Shown in pieces: positions 35,087 to 44,076 of a stretch of DNA of 64,000 nt (position 1 is its first letter; each line of letters opens with the position of its first letter). A model generated the notes under the pieces. The model was given only the letters and a program-made list of their open reading frames with translations, was not told the origin of the DNA and ran no database searches. Made by a program: the position numbers and the translations under genes. The DNA is from CAZNOG01 sp964574635 (GTDB lineage: Bacteria; Bacteroidota; Bacteroidia; Flavobacteriales_D; Cryomorphaceae): NCBI GenBank assembly GCA_964574635.1, contig CAZNOG010000017.1, forward strand, positions 30,556 to 94,555, given 5' to 3'.

Positions 35087-36700
35087 TCACACTTTGGCTT
35101 GAACGCGGGGCGCGGCGTTTACGATTTCGTCGGAAACTCCGTCTTCGAACTTCTTGAAGTTGTCCACGAATTTACCGGCCAATACATTGGCTTTGTGGTC
35201 GTAAGCCGATTTGTCGGCCCAAGTATTTCTCGGCGACAGGATTTCCGAGGGCACGTTGGGGCAAGTGGTCGGCATGGCCAACCCGAACACCTCGTGCGTT
35301 TCGTAATCCACATTGTCGAGTTCACCGTCCAGCGCCGCGTGGATCATGGCTCGAGTGTACTTCAATTTGATTCGGCTTCCTTCGCCGTACGAACCACCCG
35401 ACCAGCCGGTATTCACCAGCCACACTTTTACGTCGTGCTTGCGGATTTTTTCCGAGAGCATGTCGGCGTATTTACCGGGGTGAAGCGGCATGAAGGGCGC
35501 ACCGAAGCACGCTGAAAACGCCGATACCGGCTCGGTGATTCCCGCTTCCGTGCCGGCCACCTTGGCGGTGTATCCGGAAATGAAGTGGTACGAAGCCTGC
35601 GCCGGTGTCAGTTTGGAGATGGGAGGAAGCACTCCGAACGCATCGGCGGTCAAAAAGAAAATGTTCTTGGGAGTTCCGCCACGAGAGGGCTTCACCGCGT
35701 TGTCGATGTAGTCGATCGGGTAGCTCACGCGGGTGTTTTCGGTTTTCGATCCGTCGGCGTAATCCGGTTCGGACGAATTTTCCTTAAAGCCCACGTTCTC
35801 CAGCAGAGAGCCGAATTTGATGGCGTCGTAGATCTGCGGCTCATGCTCTTTCGACAGGTTGATGACTTTGGCGTAGCACCCTCCTTCGAAGTTGAAAACG
35901 CTGTCTTCCGACCAACCGTGTTCGTCGTCGCCGATCAATCCGCGGTGAGGATCCGAAGACAAGGTGGTTTTCCCCGTACCCGAAAGTCCGAAGAAGATCG
36001 CGGTGTCGCCGTCTTTACCCACGTTGGCCGAGCAGTGCATGGAGAGCACGTTCTTTTGGTGGGGCAGAATGAAGTTCAGAACGCTGAAGATGCCTTTTTT
36101 GATCTCGCCGGTGTAAGCGGTACCGCCGATGATGGCCATTTTTCGGGTGAAGTTCAGGATGGCGAAGTTGTGCTGTCGCGTGCCGTCCACTTCGGGGATG
36201 GCCATGAACCCGGGTGCACACACGATGGTCCATTCCGGGTCGTTTTTGATCATTTCCTCGTGGCTCAACCTTTGGAACATGTTGTACGCAAAGAGGTTGC
36301 TCCAGGGGTATTCCGTCACCACGCGCAGACGCATGCGGTACGTTTCGTCGTCGCAAATCGCCGCGTCCCTGATGTAGAGGTCGCGGTTGCTCAGGTAAGC
36401 CGCCATACGGTTGTAGAGACGATCGAACTTTTCGGGTGAAAACTTTATGTTGATGTCTCCCCACCATACCGAATCCCGGGTGATGTCGTCCTCGACGATG
36501 AAGCGATCTTTGGGCGATCGCCCGGTAAATTCGCCGGTGTCCACAGCCAAAGCTCCCGTGTCGCTCAACTGCCCCATGCCATTGGCGATGGTCTCTTCGA
36601 CCAAGTCGGCGGGGGTGAGGTTCCAAAATACGTTGTCCGCGTGTTGTAGACCCAAAGAGGTCAGGTCGTGGTTCTCCGGAACGATTCCGTAATGATTCAT
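35087..36700 (-). CDS. pckA: Phosphoenolpyruvate carboxykinase (ATP)
   Basis: 537-residue gluconeogenic enzyme converting oxaloacetate and ATP to PEP, CO2 and ADP. Signatures are GEFTGRSPKDRFIVED, GGTAYTGEIKKGIFSVLN, MHCSANVGKDGDTAIFFGLSG with GTGKTTLSSDP (kinase P-loop), LIGDDEHGWSEDSVFNFEGG, ENTRVSYP, and VWLVNTGWSGG near the C-terminus. All key residues are intact and length is normal. The ATG at 36700 gives the usual N-terminus; the frame upstream is spacer. A -7 element lies 37 bases before it. It forms a single-gene unit with its own terminator. Its presence suits growth on peptides and amino acids. Confidence 0.97.
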   Translation of the reverse strand: MNHYGIVPENHDLTSLGLQHADNVFWNLTPADLVEETIANGMGQLSDTGALAVDTGEFTGRSPKDRFIVEDDITRDSVWWGDINIKFSPEKFDRLYNRMAAYLSNRDLYIRDAAICDDETYRMRLRVVTEYPWSNLFAYNMFQRLSHEEMIKNDPEWTIVCAPGFMAIPEVDGTRQHNFAILNFTRKMAIIGGTAYTGEIKKGIFSVLNFILPHQKNVLSMHCSANVGKDGDTAIFFGLSGTGKTTLSSDPHRGLIGDDEHGWSEDSVFNFEGGCYAKVINLSKEHEPQIYDAIKFGSLLENVGFKENSSEPDYADGSKTENTRVSYPIDYIDNAVKPSRGGTPKNIFFLTADAFGVLPPISKLTPAQASYHFISGYTAKVAGTEAGITEPVSAFSACFGAPFMPLHPGKYADMLSEKIRKHDVKVWLVNTGWSGGSYGEGSRIKLKYTRAMIHAALDGELDNVDYETHEVFGLAMPTTCPNVPSEILSPRNTWADKSAYDHKANVLAGKFVDNFKKFEDGVSDEIVNAAPRVQAKV

Positions 36701-36736
36701 GATAATTGGATTTTTAAGTCTTCGGATTTGAGGGTA

Positions 36737-36744
36737 CAAAGTTA
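36737..36744 (-). promoter_or_regulatory. -7 promoter element TAACTTTG for pckA
   Basis: Exact TAnnTTTG match on the minus strand, 37 bases before the pckA ATG. Confidence 0.5.
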
Positions 36745-36863
36745 ACGCATTTTCCTTCAGTTCGCCCCGATTTGACGCCGGAATCGCCTTCGAAAGACGG
36801 GGAGATAAAATTATCATAATGAATTTTCTACCCGCCGGTGCGCACCGGGGCCCGCGACGCGCT

Positions 36864-37280
36864 TCAGGCCGTCTTCCCCCGGAAAACGGAAATGCCGAGC
36901 ATCGCCCACGCCGCGATGAAAAACAAACCGCCCAAGGGAGTGAGCGGACCGATGAACGATATCCCCTCGTCCAAAGACCACACGTCGCGCAGGCTTAAAA
37001 CGTAGATTGAAAAACTGAAAAGTAAAATCCCGATCGCCATCAAAATCGAAGTGGTTTTCGCCGCACCGGCTTTCAGAAATTCCGAGGGAATGCACTGGAT
37101 AAGCATCAGCGCCAAGGAATGCCAGGCTTGGTACCGCACTCCCGTCTGAAAAGACGTCAACTGCTCCACCGTCAATACCGATTTCAGTACGTGGGCGCCC
37201 AGTGCACCGAAGGCGACGGTGATCACCATGGAAAAGGCCGCCAGAACAAGGAAGGTTTTCCGAGATTTGTTTTGCTCCAT
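36864..37280 (-). CDS. DUF423 family membrane protein
   Basis: 138-residue integral membrane protein with four hydrophobic helices. The N-terminal helix carries AFSMVITVAFGALGAHVLKS, the hallmark of DUF423 (YwdK-like) proteins, followed by FQTGVRYQAWHSLALMLI and GPLTPLGGLFFIAAWAML. The function of the family is unknown. The start at 37280 (MEQNKSRKTF) is chosen over the longer frame because a -7 element lies 23 bases upstream at 37303-37310. Confidence 0.9.
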   Translation of the reverse strand: MEQNKSRKTFLVLAAFSMVITVAFGALGAHVLKSVLTVEQLTSFQTGVRYQAWHSLALMLIQCIPSEFLKAGAAKTTSILMAIGILLFSFSIYVLSLRDVWSLDEGISFIGPLTPLGGLFFIAAWAMLGISVFRGKTA

Positions 37281-37302
37281 TTCTTTGCGTGGATAGGTGG
37301 CG

Positions 37303-37310
37303 CAAAGGTA
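37303..37310 (-). promoter_or_regulatory. -7 promoter element TACCTTTG for the DUF423 gene
   Basis: Exact TAnnTTTG match on the minus strand, 22 bases before the ATG at 37280. Confidence 0.5.
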
Positions 37311-37456
37311 TCCAAATACGCGGTTATCGGGGGGACGGAGTGCGGGAATACGGTGCATGAACATTCGCGCCCGCAGGGCGTTGATGATGCCGAAAGGAAG
37401 GGGCGATGACCACCGCGGAAACATTTCCCGACATCCTTATAAAAACACTGCGTGAT

Positions 37457-37912
37457 ATGTCCGACAAAACATGGAAAGTATACCTCTCCGGCGAGATCCA
37501 CAGCGATTGGAGAGAAGAAATCATCAAAGGGGTGGAAAACCTCGGCTTGAACATCGAATTCAGTTCGGCGGTGACCGACCACGACGCCAGCGACATGGTG
37601 GGGGTGAACATTTTGGGCGAAGAAGAAAAAGATTTTTGGCGCGACCGCAAGGGCGCCGGCATCAACGCCATCCGCACGCGCACCCTCTTGGAACAAGCCG
37701 ATGTGGTGGTGGTTCGCTTCGGACCGAAGTACCGGCAGTGGAACGCAGCGTTCGAGGCCGGATATGCCTCGGCGTTGGGCAAACCCATAGTCACGCTGCA
37801 CGACCCCGAGCACGACCACGCCTTGAAAGAAGTGAACGAAGCCGCCAAGGCCGTGTGCCGCAACCCCGGTCAAGTGGTGCAAATCCTTGAATACGTCATC
37901 GCGAAGCGTTGA
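37457..37912 (+). CDS. ytoQ: YtoQ family protein
   Basis: 151-residue soluble protein of the YtoQ family, related to nucleoside 2-deoxyribosyltransferases. It starts KVYLSGEIHSDWREEII, has SSAVTDHDASD, then DVVVVRFGPKYRQWNAAFEAGYASALGKP, where the Glu of FEAGYA corresponds to the nucleophilic Glu region of deoxyribosyltransferase-like folds. Its true substrate is unknown. The ATG at 37457 is chosen because family similarity begins there; the frame opens earlier at 37406. It is followed after 74 bases by cinA with its own promoter element. Confidence 0.88.
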   Translation: MSDKTWKVYLSGEIHSDWREEIIKGVENLGLNIEFSSAVTDHDASDMVGVNILGEEEKDFWRDRKGAGINAIRTRTLLEQADVVVVRFGPKYRQWNAAFEAGYASALGKPIVTLHDPEHDHALKEVNEAAKAVCRNPGQVVQILEYVIAKR

Positions 37913-37974
37913 AATAAAATGGACGAATCGTACGAAAAGGAGGAGTTCATGCTTCTCTGGAAGCCGAGGGATAT

Positions 37975-37982
37975 TACATTTG
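37975..37982 (+). promoter_or_regulatory. -7 promoter element TACATTTG abutting cinA
   Basis: Exact TAnnTTTG match ending four bases before the cinA ATG, implying a leaderless transcript. Confidence 0.5.
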
Positions 37983-37986
37983 CAAA

Positions 37987-39249
37987 ATGTTCGCCGAGAT
38001 CATTATCGTAGGAGACGAAATCCTCATCGGCCAAACCATCGACACCAATACAGGCTGGTTGGCCGAACAACTCCACCGCATCGGGGTGAGACTGCGTGAA
38101 GTACACACCATTTCCGACGAAAGGGAGGCCATTTTACGGGCCGTCGACAAATCCATGGTCGACGCCGAACTGACCATTATTACCGGCGGTTTGGGCCCCA
38201 CCCAAGACGACATCACCAAGGAAACCTTGGCGGAGTATTTCGACATGCCGCTGGTTCGCAACGAAGCCGTCTTGAAATACATCGAAGACTTTTTCGCTTC
38301 CCGGGATCTGAGGATGCCGGAGATGAACCTCACCCAAGCCGACTTGCCCCAGGGAGCCAAAATCCTCCACAATTCCAAAGGCACGGCCCAAGGAATGTGG
38401 TTTGAACGCGGTGGACGCGTGGTGCTGTCCATTCCCGGCGTTCCATACGAAATGAAGGCCATCATGCGGGAAAGCGGTCTGGCCATGATTTCAAAAAAAT
38501 TCAATTCCACCCCCATCATCCACAAAACCGTCCTAACCCAAGGCATAGGCGAGAGCTTTTTGGCCGAGAAGCTGTCGGATTGGGAATCGGCCTTGAGAAA
38601 CGACCGGATCTTTTTGGCCTACCTGCCCTCCACCGGCAGGGTGAGGCTCCGGTTGACGGCTTATCCCGACAAAAACAACGTGGAGATCATGGAGGCCAAA
38701 ATGGAGCGCTACATCGACGAGCTGTTTCGGCGCATTCCGAAGTACGCCTACGGCCGTGGGGAAGAAACCCTGGCCGCCGTGGTCGGCGACATGTTGCGCC
38801 AAGGGGGCCTCACCGTTTCGACTGCGGAGAGCTGCACCGGGGGCTACCTCGCCCACTTGATCACCGCCGAGCCGCGTTCGTCGGAATGCTTCATTGGCGG
38901 ATCGGTGACGTACAGCGAAAAAGCCAAAATGAGTCAAATCGGCGTGCCGGAAGACCTCATGGAAACGTACGGAGTGGTGAGCGAAGAAGTGGTTCGCGCC
39001 ATGGCGGAGGGGGCGAGGAAAACTTTCGGTTCCGATTTCGCGCTGGCCACCACCGGCATCGCCGGTCCGGACGGCGGTACGCCCGAACACCCCGTGGGCA
39101 CGATATGGACCGCGGTGGCCTCGGCGTCATCCACGCAAACCAAGCTCCTGCACCTGGGCGAAAACCGATCGAGAAACATCGAAAAAGCCTCGCTGTCGCT
39201 GCTGAATATGCTGAGAAATATAATTCTCAAATCGGGCTTGGTCGAATAA
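37987..39249 (+). CDS. cinA: CinA family protein (ADP-ribose pyrophosphatase / NMN deamidase)
   Basis: 420 residues with both CinA parts. The N-terminal MoCF-like COG1058 domain (1-170) shows IIIVGDEILIGQTIDTNTGWLA and TIITGGLGPTQDDITKE; the C-terminal PncC-type NMN deamidase domain (about 255-415) shows TAESCTGGYLAHLITAEPRSS, CFIGGSVTYSEKAK and GIAGPDGGTPEHPVGTIW. It recycles the NMN left by NAD-dependent DNA ligase. It starts the conserved Bacteroidota gene order cinA-rpmB-rpmG-DUF4295-ftsY-rimO. No sign of damage. Confidence 0.96.
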   Translation: MFAEIIIVGDEILIGQTIDTNTGWLAEQLHRIGVRLREVHTISDEREAILRAVDKSMVDAELTIITGGLGPTQDDITKETLAEYFDMPLVRNEAVLKYIEDFFASRDLRMPEMNLTQADLPQGAKILHNSKGTAQGMWFERGGRVVLSIPGVPYEMKAIMRESGLAMISKKFNSTPIIHKTVLTQGIGESFLAEKLSDWESALRNDRIFLAYLPSTGRVRLRLTAYPDKNNVEIMEAKMERYIDELFRRIPKYAYGRGEETLAAVVGDMLRQGGLTVSTAESCTGGYLAHLITAEPRSSECFIGGSVTYSEKAKMSQIGVPEDLMETYGVVSEEVVRAMAEGARKTFGSDFALATTGIAGPDGGTPEHPVGTIWTAVASASSTQTKLLHLGENRSRNIEKASLSLLNMLRNIILKSGLVE

Positions 39250-39304
39250 GAATAAATTCCGTTCTTTGCAGCCCGGTTTTTTACCGCTAAAGAAGAATAG
39301 AGTT

Positions 39305-39544
39305 ATGGCAAAGATGTGTCAACTTACGGGAAAGAAGGCCATGGTCGGACACAAGGTTTCTTTTTCGAACAAGAAATACAAAAGAAGGTTTCACCCCAAC
39401 CTGATCACCAAAACCTTCCACCTTCCTTCCGAAGACAGGAGCGTGACATTGACGATCTCGACCAAAGCATTGAGAACGGTCAACAAGATCGGCATTGAGA
39501 AGGCGTTGAAAATCGCCGGGGAAAAAGGATATTACAAAGTTTGA
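39305..39544 (+). CDS. rpmB: 50S ribosomal protein L28
   Basis: 79-residue ribosomal protein. MAKMCQLTGKKAMVGHKVS, the basic KKYKRRFHPNLITKTF, and TISTKALRTVNKIGIEKAL are typical of Bacteroidota L28. The first Cys of a zinc-type pair is present (MCQLTG) but the second pair is absent, as in zinc-independent forms. The ATG at 39305 sits about 55 bases after the cinA stop. It is followed by rpmG after 20 bases. Confidence 0.97.
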   Translation: MAKMCQLTGKKAMVGHKVSFSNKKYKRRFHPNLITKTFHLPSEDRSVTLTISTKALRTVNKIGIEKALKIAGEKGYYKV

Positions 39545-39564
39545 ACCCGTAATTACGACGAGCG

Positions 39565-39747
39565 ATGGCAAAGAAAGGCAACCGCGTACAAGTGATCATG
39601 GAGTGCACCGAACACAAAGAATCGGGCATGCCGGGTACGTCGCGATACATCACGACCAAGAACAGAAAGAACACTCCGGACCGACTGGAGCTGAAGAAAT
39701 ACAATCCCATCCTGAAGCGGAAAACCGTTCACAGGGAGATAAAATAA
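39565..39747 (+). CDS. rpmG: 50S ribosomal protein L33
   Basis: 60-residue L33: [42 protein letters not shown] and [14 protein letters not shown]. Only one Cys remains, so the usual zinc ribbon is absent and this is a C-minus type L33. It lies between rpmB and DUF4295 with short spacers of 20 and 7 bases, the standard arrangement in this phylum. Confidence 0.97.
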   Translation: MAKKGNRVQVIMECTEHKESGMPGTSRYITTKNRKNTPDRLELKKYNPILKRKTVHREIK

Positions 39748-39754
39748 GAGTGAA

Positions 39755-39910
39755 ATGGCCAAGAAAACGGTAAGTACACTGCAAGACGGTTCGTCAAAAA
39801 ACCGAACCAAAGTGGTTAAAATGGTGAAATCGCCCAACGGTACCTACTCCTTCAAAGAGGAAGTGGTGCCCAACGAGTTGGTCGACGATTTTTTCAAGAA
39901 AGAGAAATAA
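39755..39910 (+). CDS. DUF4295 family small basic protein
   Basis: 51-residue basic protein: MAKKTVSTLQDGSSKNRTKV, VKMVKSPNGTYSFKEEVV, ending in DDFFKKEK. It matches the DUF4295 family, which in Bacteroidota is encoded directly after rpmG and may be ribosome-associated. The ATG is seven bases after the rpmG stop, and the operon ends at the hairpin at 40025-40050. Confidence 0.9.
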   Translation: MAKKTVSTLQDGSSKNRTKVVKMVKSPNGTYSFKEEVVPNELVDDFFKKEK

Positions 39911-40024
39911 TTCCCCCTTCCCGAAAAGTACCGACACATCGGCCACGGCAGCGTGCACCGATCATCACGGGAGAATAGACGGAATGCAGGTACGTTTCCT
40001 TTCCGACCAAGACACTGGAATTCG

Positions 40025-40050
40025 AAGGCTTTTTCACAGGAAAAAGCCTT
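40025..40050 (+). terminator. Terminator of the rpmB-rpmG-DUF4295 operon
   Basis: Perfect 10-bp stem AAGGCTTTTT with AAAAAGCCTT and a six-base loop, followed by TTTTCGTATT. It lies within the gene-free stretch 39911-40221 (311 bases), in which I see no other feature apart from a weak, unassigned TACCTTGC before ftsY. Confidence 0.9.
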
Positions 40051-40221
40051 TTTTCGTATTGCGGAAATTTGCGGTCGCCACCACCGGCCCCGACCGCAAC
40101 TCAAGCACAAATTACGTACCTTGCCTCGGGGATACCCCCTCGCAATCGGTTGACCATCCCGCGGGTAAGCACCGCGCCGAAGAAAGGTCGCGAACCGACA
40201 CACAGACCTCATCATCAAGCC

Positions 40222-41172
40222 ATGGCATTTCTTAAAATATTTTCCAGAGACAAGAAGAAGAAACTCGACGAGGGTTTGGAAAAAACCAAATCCGGATTGT
40301 TTGCCAAGCTCACCAAAGCGGTGGCCGGAAAATCGAAGGTGGACGAAGAGGTGCTCGACAACCTCGAAGAAGTTCTGGTCTCTTCCGACGTGGGAGTATC
40401 GACCACTCTGAAAATCATCGATCGCATCGAAAAGAGGGTGGCCCGCGACAAGTATCTCGGCACCGACGAACTCAACAAAATCCTCCGGGAAGAAATCGCC
40501 GGACTGCTGGAGGAAAACAATTCCGGCGAGTTGGTGGATTTCGAAGTCCCCGGGGATAAGAAACCCTATGTCATCATGGTGGTGGGCGTAAACGGCGTGG
40601 GAAAAACGACCACCATCGGAAAATTGGCCCACCAATTCAAAAAAGCCGGCAAAAAAGTGGTGCTCGGTGCTTCCGACACCTTCCGGGCGGCCGCGGTGGA
40701 CCAACTGAAAATTTGGGCCGAACGCGTGGACGTGCCCATCGTATCGCAAGGCATGGGCGCCGATCCGGCGTCGGTAGCTTACGACACCCTGCAATCGGCG
40801 GTGAAACAAGACGCCGACGTGGTGCTGATCGACACGGCGGGAAGACTGCACAACAAAGTGAACCTGATGAACGAGTTGAGCAAGATCAAAAGGGTGATGG
40901 ACCGCATCGTGCAAGGTGCGCCCCACGAAGTGCTGCTCGTATTGGACGGATCGACCGGGCAAAACGCCATCGAACAGGCGAGGCGCTTTACCGAAGCCAC
41001 GGAAGTGACCGCCATGGCGCTGACCAAAATCGACGGCACGGCCAAAGGCGGTGTGGTCATCGGCATATCCGACGAATTCAAAATTCCGGTGAAATACATC
41101 GGCGTGGGTGAAGGAGTGGAGCATTTGCAGGTATTCAACAAGTACGAGTTCGTGGACTCACTCTTCAATTGA
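40222..41172 (+). CDS. ftsY: Signal recognition particle receptor FtsY
   Basis: 316-residue SRP-type GTPase at the membrane that receives SRP-ribosome complexes. It lacks the long acidic A domain of E. coli FtsY and starts with a short basic amphipathic end (FLKIFSRDKKKKLDEGL). The NG domain shows VVGVNGVGKTTTIGKLA (G1), DTFRAAAVDQLKIW (G2 region), DTAGRLHNKVNLM (G3), TKIDGTAKGG (G4) and YIGVGEGVEHLQVF. Normal length for Bacteroidota. The ATG at 40222 follows the operon terminator. rimO follows after 80 bases that contain a TTTTTGTGGG motif copy. Confidence 0.97.
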   Translation: MAFLKIFSRDKKKKLDEGLEKTKSGLFAKLTKAVAGKSKVDEEVLDNLEEVLVSSDVGVSTTLKIIDRIEKRVARDKYLGTDELNKILREEIAGLLEENNSGELVDFEVPGDKKPYVIMVVGVNGVGKTTTIGKLAHQFKKAGKKVVLGASDTFRAAAVDQLKIWAERVDVPIVSQGMGADPASVAYDTLQSAVKQDADVVLIDTAGRLHNKVNLMNELSKIKRVMDRIVQGAPHEVLLVLDGSTGQNAIEQARRFTEATEVTAMALTKIDGTAKGGVVIGISDEFKIPVKYIGVGEGVEHLQVFNKYEFVDSLFN

Positions 41173-41181
41173 AAAGCCACA

Positions 41182-41191
41182 CCCACAAAAA
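41182..41191 (-). repeat. Copy of short recurrent motif TTTTTGTGGG
   Basis: Exact copy (CCCACAAAAA on plus) between ftsY and rimO. On the minus strand it extends to TTTTGGGTTTTTGTGGGTGT, identical over these 20 bases to the copy at 6584-6606. Confidence 0.65.
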
Positions 41192-41252
41192 CCCAAAACC
41201 GCGCGCATCCATCGGACAACCACGTCCGTAAGGGAAGTAATACGCAAAAAGA

Positions 41253-42566
41253 ATGAAGACGAAGACACTGAGAAAGAACAAGGTGAACATCGTGACTTTG
41301 GGTTGCTCCAAGAACGTATTCGACAGCGAAGTGATGATGGCGCAGCTCAAAGCCAACAAGTATGACGTGGTGCACGAAAGCGACGAGGGCGACGCATCGA
41401 TCATCATCGTAAATACCTGCGGATTCATCGACGCGGCGAAGCAGGAAAGCGTGGACACCATCCTGCAATGGGCCGACGCCAAAGAGAAGGGGCTGATCGA
41501 CCAACTGTACGTCACCGGCTGCCTCTCCGAGCGCTACCGCGACGACCTGGAAAAGGAAATCCCGGAGGTGAACGCCTATTTCGGTACGCGGGAGCTGCCG
41601 CGGTTGCTGAAAACCCTGAAGGCGGACTACAAACACGAACTGGTGGGCGAGCGACTTCTCACCACCCCGTCGCACTACGCGTACTTCAAAATTGCCGAGG
41701 GCTGCGACCGTCCTTGCTCCTTCTGCGCCATCCCCCTGATGCGGGGAAAACACCGATCCACGCCCATCGAGGAATTGGTGAAGAACGCCGAGCACCTGGC
41801 CGCCGGGGGCGTGAAAGAACTCATCCTCATTGCCCAAGACCTTACGTACTACGGCCTGGACCTCTACAAAAAGAGGGAGCTCGCCAAACTCGTGGACCGA
41901 CTGGCCGACGTGGAAGGCATCGACTGGATACGGCTGCACTACGCTTTTCCTTCGGGATTTCCCATGGACGTGATCGACGTGATGAGGGAACGCGAAAACG
42001 TGTGCAAGTATTTGGATATTCCTTTGCAGCACGCTTCTGCGCGCATGCTCAAGGCGATGAGAAGGGGCATCACCCGTGAAAAAACCACCGCTCTGATTCG
42101 CGACATCCGCGACCGCGTACCCGGCATCGCCGTGCGAACCACCCTCATATCGGGCTATCCGGGCGAGTCTGAACAAGACCACGCCGAAATGCTGGAATGG
42201 GTGGAGGAAATGCAATTCGACCGCCTGGGCGTGTTTACATACTCCCACGAGGAAAACACCCACGCCTACAACTTCGACGACGACGTGCCCCGGGAAACGA
42301 AACAGCAGAGAGCGGAAGAAATCATGGAACTCCAAGCGGGCATTTCCCACGGCCTCAACCAAAAGAAAGTGGGCAAGGTGATGCCCGTACTTTTCGACCG
42401 CATCGAAGGCGACGACTACATCGGGCGCACCGAAGCCGATTCTCCCGAAGTGGACAACATCGTGGTGGTGCCGAAATCCACGGGCTACGCCCGACTGGGC
42501 GATTTCGCCCCGGTGGAAATTACAGAGGCGGGACCGCACGACCTCTACGGGCGGTTGGTGGACTGA
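41253..42566 (+). CDS. rimO: Ribosomal protein uS12 methylthiotransferase RimO
   Basis: 437-residue radical-SAM enzyme that adds a methylthio group to Asp of ribosomal protein S12. The N-terminal UPF0004 domain has the three cluster cysteines in TLGCSKN, VNTCGFI and VTGCLSERY; the radical-SAM motif is EGCDRPCSFCAIP (CxxxCxxC). GKHRSTPIEELVKNAEHLA, YAFPSGFP and the C-terminal TRAM domain (VLFDRIEGDDYIGRTEADSP) are typical of RimO rather than MiaB. Intact and normal length. It is closed by the bidirectional terminator at 42606-42627. Confidence 0.97.
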   Translation: MKTKTLRKNKVNIVTLGCSKNVFDSEVMMAQLKANKYDVVHESDEGDASIIIVNTCGFIDAAKQESVDTILQWADAKEKGLIDQLYVTGCLSERYRDDLEKEIPEVNAYFGTRELPRLLKTLKADYKHELVGERLLTTPSHYAYFKIAEGCDRPCSFCAIPLMRGKHRSTPIEELVKNAEHLAAGGVKELILIAQDLTYYGLDLYKKRELAKLVDRLADVEGIDWIRLHYAFPSGFPMDVIDVMRERENVCKYLDIPLQHASARMLKAMRRGITREKTTALIRDIRDRVPGIAVRTTLISGYPGESEQDHAEMLEWVEEMQFDRLGVFTYSHEENTHAYNFDDDVPRETKQQRAEEIMELQAGISHGLNQKKVGKVMPVLFDRIEGDDYIGRTEADSPEVDNIVVVPKSTGYARLGDFAPVEITEAGPHDLYGRLVD

Positions 42567-42605
42567 CCCCCGAGACCGCAGCTCCTACATCTTGAGAAAA
42601 AAAAA

Positions 42606-42627
42606 ACGGCCCGGAATTCCGGGCCGT
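42606..42627. terminator. Bidirectional terminator between rimO and the DoxD-like gene
   Basis: A perfect palindrome ACGGCCCGGAATTCCGGGCC plus GT, flanked by ten A on the left and TCGTTTTTTG on the right, so it can terminate both convergent units. Confidence 0.92.
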
Positions 42628-42648
42628 CGTTTTTTGTGCGTTATTGTC

Positions 42649-43659
42649 TCACATGGCAATGGCGTGCTCCCACGTCAATCCGCTGATGTCGGTGATTTTC
42701 AGCACGTATTCACCCGAGGGCAGGGCCCCCAAGGCTTCGTCTTCCAATTGGAAAGTAGCCTTGGCTCCGAGAGGAACCACGAGGCTGTGCGCACCAGGCT
42801 TGATCTTGGCGATGTAGTGGTTGGAAATTTCGGAGTCGCCGAGGGCCGACAAATCTTCCTGATCCAGCGCCATGACGGCGTTGCCGTTCGCATCGAGAAG
42901 ATCGATGCCGATGACCCACGATCCGTACACGTCCGCACCTTCCACGCGAAACACGTCGAAGGAAAGCACGCCGGCGTCCAGGCTTCCCTCGGTGATTTCC
43001 AGTTTGGGAGTCACCGATTTGTTGTGCAGCGTGCCCCACAATCCTCCGTGGAAGACTTGGTTGGTCATGAGCGTCATGCCGAGGATGAAAAAAGACCCGA
43101 GCAACACGAACTTGGGGTAGACCCTTTCCTGCATGGGGATCTCGCCGGATCCCAACCAGGGGAACCACTTATTGCGCGTGACGGGGTGGTTTCTATCCAT
43201 GAGGTAGCGGTCTACAGAATACTTTCCGCTTCCCGTCAGAAACAGGACGAAACCCGTCGCGATGCCCAGTACCCCGATCTGCCATTCATCCAGACACGTG
43301 GTGCCGATCCAGCCCGAACCGAGCAGGATGCCCATGGCCAGGCCGAACACGCCCAGGCTCATGATGCGGGTAAACAACCCGAAGATAATGAACAGCCCCA
43401 CGATGCCTTCGATGATCGTAAAAGCCACCATGCTGAATTGCAAGGCTTCCGGATTTTCCACCAAATACTGAATAATGGGCTTGATTCCGAGGGCGTTGGG
43501 CAAAAAGTGATTGAATTTCTCTCCGATGTATCCCGGCAATTCCGGATCGAGTTTATTGGTCAATACCGTTCTTCTCCAAAAGGCTGAGAAATAGGTCCAG
43601 CCGATGACCATGCGAACGGCGAGGGTCATCAGACCTGCGTCGTTTTTAATGTTTTTCAT
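42649..43659 (-). CDS. DoxX-type membrane protein (thiosulfate:quinone oxidoreductase DoxD-like with C-terminal domain)
   Basis: 336 residues. The N-terminal half is a four-to-five helix DoxX/DoxD domain (AVRMVIGWTYFSAFWRR, FTIIEGIVGLFIIFGLF, GIATGFVLFLTGSGKYSVDRYL). After another helix (FVLLGSFFILGMTLM) comes a periplasmic beta domain of about 120 residues, in the position of DoxA in thiosulfate:quinone oxidoreductase. In archaea DoxD and DoxA couple thiosulfate oxidation to quinone reduction. Enzymatic activity here is not proven, but the neighbouring persulfide dioxygenase and rhodaneses support a sulfur role. The N-terminus at 43659 (MKNIKNDAGLMTLAVR) is well placed. Confidence 0.82.
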   Translation of the reverse strand: MKNIKNDAGLMTLAVRMVIGWTYFSAFWRRTVLTNKLDPELPGYIGEKFNHFLPNALGIKPIIQYLVENPEALQFSMVAFTIIEGIVGLFIIFGLFTRIMSLGVFGLAMGILLGSGWIGTTCLDEWQIGVLGIATGFVLFLTGSGKYSVDRYLMDRNHPVTRNKWFPWLGSGEIPMQERVYPKFVLLGSFFILGMTLMTNQVFHGGLWGTLHNKSVTPKLEITEGSLDAGVLSFDVFRVEGADVYGSWVIGIDLLDANGNAVMALDQEDLSALGDSEISNHYIAKIKPGAHSLVVPLGAKATFQLEDEALGALPSGEYVLKITDISGLTWEHAIAM

Positions 43660-43731
43660 TGTTTAAAAGGTGTATTGCGACCACGGGTCGCGTGTGTGAT
43701 CAAAAAGGAAATTTCTCGAATGGAAATGCGA

Positions 43732-44076
43732 TCACGCGTACACCTGAAAACGGCGATACAAAATGTAGTAGGGAACACCGGCGGCGGACTCACCGCGGGT
43801 GACGGTAGGAAGGGATTTGCGTTCGCCTTCGCTTGGGAAGGGCTGCGGGGTAAGGTTCTCCGCCGGCAAAGTTTCGGGCGGAGTTTTGTCCGACGGACCG
43901 TTGGCGTAAACCGCCGCATCGGTCACTTCGCAGTCGGCGTCCGTCAGCACCGCCTTGTTCTTGTTGGACACCTCCGTTTGGGGGAGTCCGATTTCGCCTT
44001 GGATGAAGTGGCGAAGTTTGCAGGGGGACAGCACCAACAGCAGCGCCAAACCGACTACGGAAAGGGCGGTGCGCAA
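43732..44076 (-). CDS. Conserved small Bacteroidota protein, function unknown
   Basis: About 114 residues. A hydrophobic N-terminus (SVVGLALLLVLSPC) is followed by KLRHFIQGEIGLPQTEVSNKNKAVLTDADC; the CKxRxFIQxExGxPQTEVSNK pattern recurs in small proteins I have seen near sulfur and housekeeping genes of Flavobacteriia. The second half is low-complexity and probably disordered. The start is uncertain: the frame opens with a TTG at 44133 and has a better placed TTG at 44076; no ATG is available. It lies between the DoxD-like gene and the divergent CstB-like gene, so it may be exported or anchored and linked to sulfur metabolism. Confidence 0.55.
   Translation of the reverse strand: MRTALSVVGLALLLVLSPCKLRHFIQGEIGLPQTEVSNKNKAVLTDADCEVTDAAVYANGPSDKTPPETLPAENLTPQPFPSEGERKSLPTVTRGESAAGVPYYILYRRFQVYA

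Noticed and set aside
39984..40235. Small ORF after DUF4295
   Set aside because: It reads straight through the operon terminator and into ftsY; no family resemblance.
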